From: Dechloromonas sp. H13
GTDB taxonomy: Bacteria > Pseudomonadota > Gammaproteobacteria > Burkholderiales > Rhodocyclaceae
Direction: 5' to 3'
Length of the DNA: 64,000 nt
Assembly (NCBI RefSeq): GCF_009469615.1
Contig: NZ_SSXX01000002.1
Coordinates: 485,001-549,000, forward strand
Below the pieces are notes generated by a model. That model saw only the letters and a list, made by a program, of their open reading frames with translations, made no database searches and had not been told where the DNA came from. The position numbers were made by a program, and so were the translations under genes. This document shows, piece after piece, positions 8,144 through 15,288 of the stretch (the stretch's first letter is position 1; every line of letters begins with the position of its first letter).

Positions 8144-9133
8144 ATGAGTTACGCCCAGTACATCAAGGAAATCGGTCGCGGCGCCGAGGGCGCGCGCGAC
8201 CTTTCCGCCGAGGATGCCCAACGCCTGTACGCGGCCATGCTCGATGGCGGTGTGCCTGACCTCGAGCTCGGGGCGATCATCCTCGGCCTGCGCGTCAAGG
8301 GCGAATCGCTCGACGAGATGCTCGGTTTTCTCGCGGCCACCGAGGAGCGCACCGAAATCATGCTGCGGCCGCACGGACGCGTGCGCCCGATTGTCCTGCC
8401 GACCTACAACGGCGCCCGCAAGGAAGCCAACCTGACCCCGTTGCTGGCGCTGATGCTGCAGCGCTTCGGCGTTCCCGTGCTGGTCCATGGCCTGCTCGAA
8501 GGCTATGGCCGGATCACCAGCGGCCACGTGTTTCGCGAACTCGGCATCATGCCGGCGGTTTCGGTGACCCAGGCGCAGGCGACGCTCGAGCAGAAGGGGC
8601 TGGCCTTCGTGCCGCTCAGCGCCATGGCGCCCGGCATCCACAACCTGCTCGCCCTGCGCGCCCGCCTCGGCGTGCGCAACAGCGCGCACAGCCTGGTCAA
8701 GATGCTCGACCCCTTCCGCGGCGAGGGCGTGCTGGTGGCGGCGGCGACCCACCCGGATTTCATCGAACTGATGCGCGACATGCTGCTGGCGCTCGATCGT
8801 CCCGGCCTCCTGCTGCGCGGCACCGAAGGCGAGCCGTTCGCCAATCCCAAGCGCCGGCCGCGCCTCGAATACGTGCATGACGGTTGTGCCGACATCCTGT
8901 TCGAAGCCGAGCACGACAGCCTGCGTGCCTTGCCCAACCTGCCCGAGGGCACCGATGCGGTGACCACCGCCGCCTGGATCCGCCGCGTCCTCGATCATCA
9001 GCTGCCGCTGCCCAAGCCGATCGCCAACCAGCTGGCATGCTGCCTGTTCGCTTCCGGCTACGCCGAGGACTTCAACCAGGCCAAGGCCATCGTCGCCGTC
9101 GAAGCCAGCAGTCTGGCCGCCAACGGCGGCTAG
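8144..9133 (+). CDS. ybiB: TrpD2/YbiB family protein (anthranilate phosphoribosyltransferase-like, nucleic-acid binding)
   Basis: A 329-residue protein with the anthranilate phosphoribosyltransferase fold: N-terminal helical domain (DLSAEDAQRLYAAMLDGGVPDLELGAIILGLRVKGE is the family's opening region) and a PRPP-type domain. The substrate motifs of TrpD are altered as in YbiB, for which DNA binding has been reported. It starts 18 bases after nasA and is probably co-transcribed from the nasA promoter. Its task in nitrate assimilation is unknown; similar linkages are seen in other proteobacteria. It is unlikely to be the tryptophan-pathway TrpD. Confidence 0.85.
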   Translation: MSYAQYIKEIGRGAEGARDLSAEDAQRLYAAMLDGGVPDLELGAIILGLRVKGESLDEMLGFLAATEERTEIMLRPHGRVRPIVLPTYNGARKEANLTPLLALMLQRFGVPVLVHGLLEGYGRITSGHVFRELGIMPAVSVTQAQATLEQKGLAFVPLSAMAPGIHNLLALRARLGVRNSAHSLVKMLDPFRGEGVLVAAATHPDFIELMRDMLLALDRPGLLLRGTEGEPFANPKRRPRLEYVHDGCADILFEAEHDSLRALPNLPEGTDAVTTAAWIRRVLDHQLPLPKPIANQLACCLFASGYAEDFNQAKAIVAVEASSLAANGG

Positions 9134-9145
9134 AAATTCCCCGTT

Positions 9146-9160
9146 TTGTTGCACCGCAAC
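9146..9160 (+). promoter_or_regulatory. Shared upstream motif TTGYTGCACYGCAAY, nirB copy
   Basis: TTGTTGCACCGCAAC fits the 15-base motif also found upstream of narK (15061) and nrtA (21388). It lies 94 bases before the nirB -24 element and contains the TGCACC half of an NtrC site. A second candidate NtrC site, GCCC-N7-GTGC, is at 9171-9185. Activator identity is inferred. Confidence 0.55.
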
Positions 9161-9190
9161 GGGCTGTGGCGCCCGTGTTTGGTGCAGGTC

Positions 9191-9228
9191 TGCTGCGGTC
9201 GACCATGTTGAAATGTAAAAAATCAACG
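9191..9228 (+). repeat. Dispersed TGCGGTCGACC-hairpin repeat, copy upstream of nirB
   Basis: TGCTGCGGTCGACC (9191-9204) is followed by a hairpin GTTGA (9207-9211) / TCAAC (9223-9227) with an A-rich 11-base loop. It lies between the NtrC-like sites and the sigma54 promoter of nirB. Confidence 0.6.
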
Positions 9229-9239
9229 GCTTAGATTGC

Positions 9240-9255
9240 TGGCACGGTGATTGCG
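9240..9255 (+). promoter_or_regulatory. Sigma54 (-24/-12) promoter of nirB
   Basis: TGGCACG-N4-TTGCG is a near-perfect sigma54 promoter. The expected start near 9266 gives a leader of about 120 bases before nirB. Confidence 0.9.
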
Positions 9256-9280
9256 AGCATCTGGCCAGGACAGCGATAGC

Positions 9281-9365
9281 CCGCCAACGAAGGCGGCTTC
9301 GGCCTAACGGCCAACCCTGTGGCAACGACGTCATGCGCTGATATGAATTTTGCACCCCCGGGTGC
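9281..9365 (+). promoter_or_regulatory. nirB leader RNA with ANTAR-type hexaloop hairpin
   Basis: CCGCC (9281-9285) pairs with GGCGG (9292-9296) around the loop AACGAA, a hexanucleotide with A1 and G4 as in targets of ANTAR antiterminators. Further 3' are GGCC/GGCC (9301-9312) and a strong hairpin GCACCC/GGGTGC (9352-9365) close to the ribosome site, without a T-run. Only one good hexaloop hairpin is visible, so the dual-hairpin rule is not fully met. Confidence 0.5.
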
Positions 9366-9385
9366 GCGCAACGTTGGAGCCAAAC

Positions 9386-11830
9386 ATGAGCAAACCCCGT
9401 CTCGTCCTGATCGGCAATGGCATGGCCGGTGTCCGCACCGTCGAAGAACTGTTGAAGATCAAGCCGGATCATTACGACATCACCATCTTCGGTGCCGAAC
9501 CGCACCCAAACTACAACCGCATCCTGCTTTCCCCGGTGCTGGCCGGCGAAATGACCATCCAGGAAATCGTCCTCAACGAACTGGACTGGTACAAGGAAAA
9601 CAACATCACGCTGCACACCGGCAAGCAGATCGCCAAGATCGACCGCGTGAACCGCAAGGTCGTCGCCGATGACGGCACCGAGGAGCACTACGACCGCCTG
9701 CTGATCGCCACCGGCTCGACGCCCTTCATGCTGCCGGTCCCCGGCAATGACCTGCCTGGCGTCATCGGCTACCGCGACATCAAGGACACCGACGAGATGA
9801 TCGACGCCGCGACCCGCCACAAGCACGCGGTCGTCATCGGCGGCGGCCTGCTCGGCCTGGAAGCGGCCAACGGTCTGAAGCTGCGCGGCATGGACGTCAC
9901 CGTCGTCCATCTCGGCCCGTGGCTGCTCGAGCGCCAGCTCGACGAAGTCGCCGGCCGCATGCTGCAGAAGTCGCTCGAAGACAAGGGCCTCAAGTTCCTG
10001 CTCGAAACCCAGACCGAGGCGCTGATCCAGGGCGAATCCGGTCGCGTCGCGGCGATCCGCTTCAAGGGCGGCATGCAGATCCCGGCCGACCTCGTCGTGA
10101 TGGCCGCCGGCATCCGCCCCAACTACGGTTTGGCCGAAAAGTCCGGCATCTACTGCAACCGCGGCATCGTCGTGAACGACACGATGCAGACCTACGATCC
10201 GAAGATCTATGCGGTCGGCGAATGCGTCAGCCACCGCGGTATCGCCTACGGCCTGGTCGCCCCGCTGTTCGAGCAGGCCAAGGTCGCCGCCAACCATCTG
10301 GCCGGCTACGGCATCGGCCGCTACACCGGCTCGGTGACCTCGACCAAACTCAAGGTGACCGGCATCGACCTGTTCTCGGCCGGCGATTTCATGGGTGGCA
10401 AGGACACCGAGGAAATCGTCCTCAACGACCCGCACGGCGGCGTGTACAAGAAGCTGGTGATCAAGGACAACAAGTTGGTCGGCGGCGTCATGTACGGCGA
10501 CACCGCCGACGGCCCGTGGTATTTCCAGCTGTTGAAGGACGGCCGCGACATCCACGACATCCGCGATTCGCTGATCTTCGGCCAGAACCTGGTCGGCGAC
10601 GTCGGCCACGCCGGCAAGAGCAAGGCCGCCGAAATGGCCGATTCGGCCGAGGTCTGCGGCTGCAACGGCGTGACCAAGGGCGTCATCGTGCAGGCGATCA
10701 AGGCCAAGGGCCTGTTCACGCTGGACGAGGTCAAGAAGCACACCAAGGCCGCCTCGTCCTGCGGCTCCTGCGCCGGTCTCGTCGAGCAGATCCTGGCGTC
10801 GACCATCGGCGGTGCCTACACCCCGGCGGCGCTCGATACCAAGCCGATGTGCGCCTGCACCGACCATTCGCACAAGGCGGTGCGCGAGGCCATCGTCGCC
10901 CAGCACCTGACGACCAAGGAAGCGATCTTCAAGGCGCTCGAATGGAAGACGCCGAACGGCTGCGACAAGTGCCGCCCGGCGGTGAACTACTACCTGATCT
11001 CGACCTTCCCGCACGAAGCCAAGGACGATCCGCAGTCGCGCTTCATCAATGAACGCGCCCACGCCAACATCCAGAAGGACGGCACCTACTCGGTCGTGCC
11101 GCGCATGTGGGGCGGCCTGACGACGCCGGCCGAACTGCGCGCCATCGCCGACGCCGCCGAGAAATACAACGTCCCGACGGTCAAGGTCACCGGCGGCCAG
11201 CGCATCGACCTGCTCGGCGTCAAGAAGGAAGACCTGCCGAAAATGTGGGCCGACCTCAACGCCGCCGGCATGGTCTCCGGCCACGCCTACGGCAAGTCGA
11301 TCCGCACCGTGAAGACCTGCGTCGGCGCCGAGCACTGCCGCTTCGGCACGCAGAAGTCGATGACCATGGGCATCAAGCTCGAGAAGATGCTGTTCGACAT
11401 GTACTCGCCGCACAAGGTCAAGCTGGCAGTTTCCGGCTGCCCGCGCAACTGCGCCGAAGCCGGCATCAAGGACGTCGGCGTGATCGGCGTTGATTCCGGC
11501 TACGAGCTGTACATCGGCGGCAACGGCGGCATCAAGACCGAAGTCGCGCAGTTCCTGTGCAAGGTCAGGACCGACGAGGAAGTCATGGAATATTCCGGCG
11601 CTTTCCTCCAGCTCTACCGCGAGGAGGGGTGGTACCTGGAGCGCACCTGCCACTACATGGAGCGCGTCGGCCTCGACTACATCAAGAGCAAGATCCTGGA
11701 AGACGAGGAAGGGCGCAAGGCGTACTACTTCCGCCTCCTCGACTCGCTGAAGGACGCCAAGGATCCATGGCAGACCTCACGCGAGGAACAGCCGATCAAG
11801 CAATTCATCCCGATCAAGCTCGAAGCCTGA
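9386..11830 (+). CDS. nirB: Nitrite reductase [NAD(P)H], large subunit
   Basis: An 814-residue siroheme nitrite reductase that makes ammonium from nitrite in the cytoplasm. It has an N-terminal FAD/NAD-binding module (LVLIGNGMAGVRTVEEL and AVVIGGGLLGLEAA), then two BFD-type [2Fe-2S] segments (VCGCNGVTK ... SSCGSCAG, and MCACTDHSHK ... NGCDKCRP). The C-terminal sulfite/nitrite reductase domain carries the siroheme-[4Fe-4S] cysteines (KTCVGAEHCRFG and SGCPRNCAEAG). ATG 9386 follows GGAG at 9376. nirD starts 22 bases after its stop. Confidence 0.97.
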   Translation: MSKPRLVLIGNGMAGVRTVEELLKIKPDHYDITIFGAEPHPNYNRILLSPVLAGEMTIQEIVLNELDWYKENNITLHTGKQIAKIDRVNRKVVADDGTEEHYDRLLIATGSTPFMLPVPGNDLPGVIGYRDIKDTDEMIDAATRHKHAVVIGGGLLGLEAANGLKLRGMDVTVVHLGPWLLERQLDEVAGRMLQKSLEDKGLKFLLETQTEALIQGESGRVAAIRFKGGMQIPADLVVMAAGIRPNYGLAEKSGIYCNRGIVVNDTMQTYDPKIYAVGECVSHRGIAYGLVAPLFEQAKVAANHLAGYGIGRYTGSVTSTKLKVTGIDLFSAGDFMGGKDTEEIVLNDPHGGVYKKLVIKDNKLVGGVMYGDTADGPWYFQLLKDGRDIHDIRDSLIFGQNLVGDVGHAGKSKAAEMADSAEVCGCNGVTKGVIVQAIKAKGLFTLDEVKKHTKAASSCGSCAGLVEQILASTIGGAYTPAALDTKPMCACTDHSHKAVREAIVAQHLTTKEAIFKALEWKTPNGCDKCRPAVNYYLISTFPHEAKDDPQSRFINERAHANIQKDGTYSVVPRMWGGLTTPAELRAIADAAEKYNVPTVKVTGGQRIDLLGVKKEDLPKMWADLNAAGMVSGHAYGKSIRTVKTCVGAEHCRFGTQKSMTMGIKLEKMLFDMYSPHKVKLAVSGCPRNCAEAGIKDVGVIGVDSGYELYIGGNGGIKTEVAQFLCKVRTDEEVMEYSGAFLQLYREEGWYLERTCHYMERVGLDYIKSKILEDEEGRKAYYFRLLDSLKDAKDPWQTSREEQPIKQFIPIKLEA

Positions 11831-11852
11831 TCACCGGAAAGGACACAAGAAC

Positions 11853-12164
11853 ATGAGCAACTGGAAACTGATCTGCAAGCTGGACGACATCCCGCAACTC
11901 GGCTCGCGGGTCGTGCAGCGCGCTACCGGCGGCGACATCGCCATCTTCCGCAATGCCGAGGACGAGGTCTTCGCGCTGCACGACAAGTGCCCGCACAAGG
12001 CCGGCCCGCTGTCGCAGGGCATCGTCCATGGCCGGCGGGTGACCTGCCCGCTGCACGGCTGGAACATCGGCCTCAATGATGGTCAGGCCGTGGCGCCCGA
12101 CGTCGGTTCGTGCTCGACCTTCCAGGTCAAGGTCGAGAACGGCGAGGTCTATCTGGCCCTCTGA
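11853..12164 (+). CDS. nirD: Nitrite reductase [NAD(P)H], small subunit
   Basis: A 103-residue Rieske-type protein with cluster ligands in CPHK (about residues 49-52) and CPLHGW (about 66-71). NirD partners NirB in assimilatory nitrite reduction. Length and motif spacing fit NirD, not a ring-hydroxylating ferredoxin, and it directly follows nirB behind a GGAAAGGA-type ribosome site. Confidence 0.95.
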   Translation: MSNWKLICKLDDIPQLGSRVVQRATGGDIAIFRNAEDEVFALHDKCPHKAGPLSQGIVHGRRVTCPLHGWNIGLNDGQAVAPDVGSCSTFQVKVENGEVYLAL

Positions 12165-12182
12165 GCGGCTTAAGCACTACGA

Positions 12183-12226
12183 GGGCCGGCAGTGCCGTCG
12201 GCCCGCTCGGTCCCAATGGTGGGATC
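12183..12226 (+). promoter_or_regulatory. ANTAR-target double hairpin upstream of the FNT channel gene
   Basis: Hairpin 1: GGGCCGGC (12183-12190) / GTCGGCCC (12197-12204), loop AGTGCC. Hairpin 2: GGTCCC (12209-12214) / GGGATC (12221-12226), loop AATGGT. Both loops are hexanucleotides with A1 and G4, and the linker is 4 bases. This is the published architecture bound by ANTAR-domain antiterminators such as NasT, which is encoded at 20782. Each stem includes one G-T pair. Confidence 0.72.
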
Positions 12227-12229
12227 CAG

Positions 12230-12260
12230 CTTCCCCGGCCTTGAGAGCAGGCCCGGGAGG
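12230..12260 (+). terminator. Candidate attenuator hairpin in the nirD-FNT gap
   Basis: The segments 12230-12241 and 12249-12260 form an 11-bp stem with one C-C mismatch, just after the double hairpin and before the FNT gene. The following bases (TTCCAAAACA) are not a T-run, so it may be a weak or factor-assisted attenuator or simply an mRNA-stabilising stem. GGGA of hairpin 2 could alternatively pair with TCCC at 12232-12235. Confidence 0.4.
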
Positions 12261-12295
12261 TTCCAAAACAAACCAAATCCGAAAAGGAAACCACC

Positions 12296-13108
12296 ATGGC
12301 CTATCTGGCACCCACCGAATTCGTCACGAAGATGATCGACGCAGGCGAATCGAAAATCTTCATGTCCACCCGCGACACCCTGATCCGCGCCTACATGGCC
12401 GGCGCCATCCTGTCGCTGGCTGCGGCCTTCGCAGTGACCGTCACCGTCCAGACCGGCCAGCCGCTGGTCGGCGCCATGCTTTTTCCGGTCGGCTTCATCC
12501 TGCTCTACCTGCTCGGTTTCGACCTGCTGACCGGGGTGTTCACGTTGTGCCCGCTGGCCCTGATCGACAAGCGCCCCGGCGTCACCACGAACGGCGTCCT
12601 GCGCAACTGGGGGCTGGTGTTTGTCGGCAACTTTGCCGGTGCGCTGACGGTGGCGGTGATGATGGCCATCATCTGGACCTATGGTTTCACCGAGGCGCCC
12701 AACGCTGTCGCCCAGAAGATCGGCACCATCGGTGAGGGCCGTACGGTGGGCTATTCGGCCCACGGCGCCGCCGGCATGCTGACGCTGTTCATCCGCGGGG
12801 TGCTGTGCAACTGGATGGTGTCCACCGGCGTCGTGTGCGCCATGATCTGCACCAACGTTTCGGGCAAGATCATGGCCATGTGGATGCCGATCATGGTCTT
12901 CTTCTACATGGGCTTCGAGCACTCCATCGTCAACATGTTCCTATTCCCGTCCGGCCTGATGCTCGGCGGTAACTTTACGATCATGGATTACCTGATCTGG
13001 AATGAAATTCCGACCGTTGTCGGCAACCTCGTCGGCGGTCTGGCCTTTGTCGGTCTGACGCTATATTCGACGCACGTCCGCACGGCACCGAAGCGCAAGG
13101 CCATCTGA
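12296..13108 (+). CDS. nirC: Formate/nitrite transporter (FNT) family channel, probable nitrite transporter
   Basis: A 270-residue integral membrane protein with six predicted helices and the FNT hallmarks: GNFAG (111-115), the GVLCNW segment (168-173) and the central-pore histidine H209 in FEHSIVNM. FNT channels move nitrite or formate across the inner membrane; directly behind nirBD, nitrite is the likely substrate. The leader carries its own ANTAR-type double hairpin (12183-12226), so expression may be set separately from nirBD. A terminator follows at 13130. The symbol is given by context and could equally be focA-like. Confidence 0.85.
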   Translation: MAYLAPTEFVTKMIDAGESKIFMSTRDTLIRAYMAGAILSLAAAFAVTVTVQTGQPLVGAMLFPVGFILLYLLGFDLLTGVFTLCPLALIDKRPGVTTNGVLRNWGLVFVGNFAGALTVAVMMAIIWTYGFTEAPNAVAQKIGTIGEGRTVGYSAHGAAGMLTLFIRGVLCNWMVSTGVVCAMICTNVSGKIMAMWMPIMVFFYMGFEHSIVNMFLFPSGLMLGGNFTIMDYLIWNEIPTVVGNLVGGLAFVGLTLYSTHVRTAPKRKAI

Positions 13109-13129
13109 TCCGTCCCGGTGCATGAAAGA

Positions 13130-13156
13130 GCCTCCGCCGCCTGGTTGGGGGCTTTT
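13130..13156 (+). terminator. Terminator after the FNT gene
   Basis: GCCTCC (13130-13135) pairs with GGGGGC (13147-13152, one G-T pair) and is followed by TTTT. It closes the nirBD-FNT transcription unit before the kinase gene. Confidence 0.7.
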
Positions 13157-13193
13157 CCAATTTTGGGCAGAATTTCGCGGTCGACCGCAGCAG
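13157..13193 (-). repeat. Dispersed TGCGGTCGACC-hairpin repeat, copy before the first kinase gene
   Basis: Read on the minus strand: CTGCTGCGGTCGACCGC (13193-13177) followed by the perfect CCAA/TTGG inverted repeat at 13157-13166. It lies directly between the FNT terminator and the start of the PP2C-kinase gene at 13207. Confidence 0.55.
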
Positions 13194-13206
13194 AGGCAGA
13201 ATTCCC

Positions 13207-14943
13207 ATGAGCCGTCATCTCAAAGTCGCTGTCGGGCAGTATTCCGACAAGGGGCGCAAGAACCTGAATCAGGATTTCCACGGGGTTTGCCTGCCCAGGG
13301 AGCCGCAGCTTTCCGCCAAGGGCGTCGCCGTGGCGCTGGCCGACGGGATCAGCAGCAGCCAGGTCAGCCAGGAGGCGGCGCAGTCGGCGGTCACCGGCTT
13401 TCTTGAGGATTACTATTGCACCTCGGACGCCTGGTCGGTGAAGAAATCCGGCGAGCATGTGCTGACGGCGACCAATTCCTGGCTGCATTCGCAAACCCAG
13501 CAGAGCCAGCACCGCTACGACCGCGAGCGCGGATACGTTTGCACCTTCAGCGGCCTGGTCATCAAGTCCACGACGGCGCACCTCTTCCACGTGGGCGATG
13601 CGCGCATCTACCGGCTGCGGGGGGGCGAGTTGATCCAACTCACCGAAGACCACCGTGTCTGGATGAATTCGCAGCAAAGCTACCTCGCCCGCGCCCTGGG
13701 TATGGATCGCAAGGTGGAGATCGACTATTTGCCGGTGCACCTGGCCGTCGGCGACCTCATGATCCTCTCTACCGACGGCGTTTACGAGCACACCGACCTC
13801 GGCGCCGTCCAGAGCGCCCTCGCCGCCGGTCCCGACCTCGATGCCGCCGCCCGGGCGATTGTCGAGGGCGCCCTGGAACGCGGCAGCGGCGACAACCTGA
13901 CCATCCAGTTGATTCGTATCGACGAATTGCCCGATCCGGAAGCCAACGAAGTCTTCCGGCAGATTTCCGACTTGCCGTGCCCGCCGCAACTCGAAGCGCG
14001 CAATGTTTTCGAGGGCTACCAGATCGTTCGCGTCATCAAGCGTAGCGCGCGCAGCCACATCTATCTGGCGGTCGATAGCGACACCGGCGAGCGGGTGGTG
14101 ATCAAGACACCCTCGGTCGACATGCAGGTCAACCCGGCGGCACTCGAACGCTTCCTGCTCGAAGAATGGATCGCCCGCCGCATCAATAGCACACATGTCC
14201 TGAAGCCGTGCTCGCAGACAAGGCAGCGCCAGAGCATCTACGTCGTTACCGAATACATCGAGGGCCAGACCCTGACGCAATGGATGATCGACAACCCCAA
14301 GCCCGATCTGGCAACGGTGCGCGCCATTCTGGAACAGGTCTCCAAGGGCCTGCAGGCCTTCCACAGGCTGGAGATGATCCATCAGGACCTGAAACCCGAC
14401 AACATCATGATCGACGGCACCGGTACCGTGAAAATCATTGATTTCGGCGCCACCCGCGTTGCCGGGCTCGAAGAAGTGGAAACGCCCATCGAGCAGATCA
14501 ACCTGCTCGGCGCGGCACTCTACGCGGCGCCGGAATATTTCCTTGGCGAACAGGGTGGCCAGCGCGCCGACCTTTACTCGCTTGGCGTCATTGCCTACCA
14601 GATGCTCTCCAGCGGCTTTCCCTACGGCACGCAGGTGCCCAAGTCACGCACCAAAGCGGCGCAGAAAAAACTCGTCTACAAGAGCGTGCTCAGCGAAGAG
14701 CGCGAGATTCCCGCCTGGGTCGACGACGCCATCCGCAAGGCTGTGCACCCCGACCCGCTGGAGCGCTACGACGAAATCTCGGAATTCATCTACGACCTGC
14801 ACCACCCGAACAAGGATTTCCTCAACAAGACCCGCCCGCCACTCATCGAGCGCAACCCAGTGATTTTCTGGAAGGGGGTTTCATTCGTGCTTGCGGTATT
14901 GCTCGTCGTTTCGCTGGTGGCACGGGCGCACAGCATCGGCTGA
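13207..14943 (+). CDS. Bifunctional PP2C-type phosphatase / Ser-Thr protein kinase, membrane anchored (first copy)
   Basis: A 578-residue fusion. Residues 1-240 are a PP2C phosphatase with metal ligands D23, D46-G47, D190-G191 and D229-N230. Residues 265-535 are a Hanks-type kinase with lysine K300, catalytic loop HQDLKPDN (392-399, HRD changed to HQD), DFG (412-414), APE (441-443) and D455. The glycine loop is degenerate. A single C-terminal membrane helix (about 554-574) would place both domains in the cytoplasm. Substrates are unknown. From general knowledge, Pseudomonas has one such gene in its nas cluster; a second paralogue lies at 17369. Confidence 0.9.
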   Translation: MSRHLKVAVGQYSDKGRKNLNQDFHGVCLPREPQLSAKGVAVALADGISSSQVSQEAAQSAVTGFLEDYYCTSDAWSVKKSGEHVLTATNSWLHSQTQQSQHRYDRERGYVCTFSGLVIKSTTAHLFHVGDARIYRLRGGELIQLTEDHRVWMNSQQSYLARALGMDRKVEIDYLPVHLAVGDLMILSTDGVYEHTDLGAVQSALAAGPDLDAAARAIVEGALERGSGDNLTIQLIRIDELPDPEANEVFRQISDLPCPPQLEARNVFEGYQIVRVIKRSARSHIYLAVDSDTGERVVIKTPSVDMQVNPAALERFLLEEWIARRINSTHVLKPCSQTRQRQSIYVVTEYIEGQTLTQWMIDNPKPDLATVRAILEQVSKGLQAFHRLEMIHQDLKPDNIMIDGTGTVKIIDFGATRVAGLEEVETPIEQINLLGAALYAAPEYFLGEQGGQRADLYSLGVIAYQMLSSGFPYGTQVPKSRTKAAQKKLVYKSVLSEEREIPAWVDDAIRKAVHPDPLERYDEISEFIYDLHHPNKDFLNKTRPPLIERNPVIFWKGVSFVLAVLLVVSLVARAHSIG

Positions 14944-14977
14944 CGCGGTCAACCGGGAGTCTTGGCCAAAAATGGCT
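14942..14977 (+). repeat. Dispersed repeat, divergent copy at the 3' end of the first kinase gene
   Basis: ACGCGGTCAACCG overlaps the kinase stop codon and is followed by the hairpin GCCA (14965-14968) AAAA TGGC (14973-14976). The core has GTCAACC instead of GTCGACC. Confidence 0.45.
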
Positions 14978-15060
14978 GGCGGGCACGCCATTGGCCGAGG
15001 CGGATCCGGTGGAGGGCAAGACGGGTCATACGGAGCGCTTTGGTATCGGCGCGAAAACAA

Positions 15061-15101
15061 TTGCTGCACCGCAATGAAGAACGGTGCATTGAATTGGTGC
15101 G
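15061..15101 (+). promoter_or_regulatory. NtrC-like upstream activating region of narK
   Basis: This is the informative part of the 345-base gap 14944-15288. TTGCTGCACCGCAAT (15061-15075) is the narK copy of the motif shared with nirB and nrtA, 93 bases before the -24 element. TGCATT-N5-GGTGCG (15085-15101) matches the NtrC consensus TGCACC-N5-GGTGCA at 9 of 12 positions. The stretch 14986-15060 shows nothing I can name. Confidence 0.6.
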
Positions 15102-15153
15102 GTTTGACCGGGAAGGCTGAAGCGAAAAGCCCGATTTTGGCGCGAAACGGACT

Positions 15154-15169
15154 TGGCACGGTAATCGCT
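15154..15169 (+). promoter_or_regulatory. Sigma54 (-24/-12) promoter of narK
   Basis: TGGCACG-N4-TCGCT: the -24 half is perfect and the -12 half has TCGC in place of TTGC. Expected start near 15180, giving a leader of about 109 bases. Confidence 0.78.
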
Positions 15170-15190
15170 TACTCAAAAATAACGCCGTAG

Positions 15191-15270
15191 CACCTACCAA
15201 TGGAGGTAGGTGGATGACAACGATGTCCACGTTGATCTAATCCTTTCAAACTAGGGGTCGTCTTCGACCC
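15191..15270 (+). promoter_or_regulatory. narK leader RNA with ANTAR-type hexaloop hairpin
   Basis: CACCTACC (15191-15198) pairs perfectly over 8 bp with GGTAGGTG (15205-15212) around loop AATGGA (A1, G4). A second hairpin CAACG/CGTTG (15218-15234) has a 7-base loop, so it departs from the hexaloop rule. A third, GGGTCG/CGACCC (15255-15270), lacks a T-run. The first hairpin begins about 11 bases after the expected transcript start. Confidence 0.6.
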
Positions 15271-15288
15271 TGCTACGAGAGCACGCAC

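Noticed and set aside
7592-11653. A very long open frame on the minus strand opposite nasA, ybiB and nirB
   Set aside because: It is antisense to three well-supported genes, has no ribosome site or recognisable domain, and long antisense frames are expected in GC-rich coding DNA.
14891-15190. A small open frame across the narK upstream region
   Set aside because: It overlaps the kinase end and runs through the NtrC-like sites and the sigma54 promoter; no ribosome site and no family resemblance.
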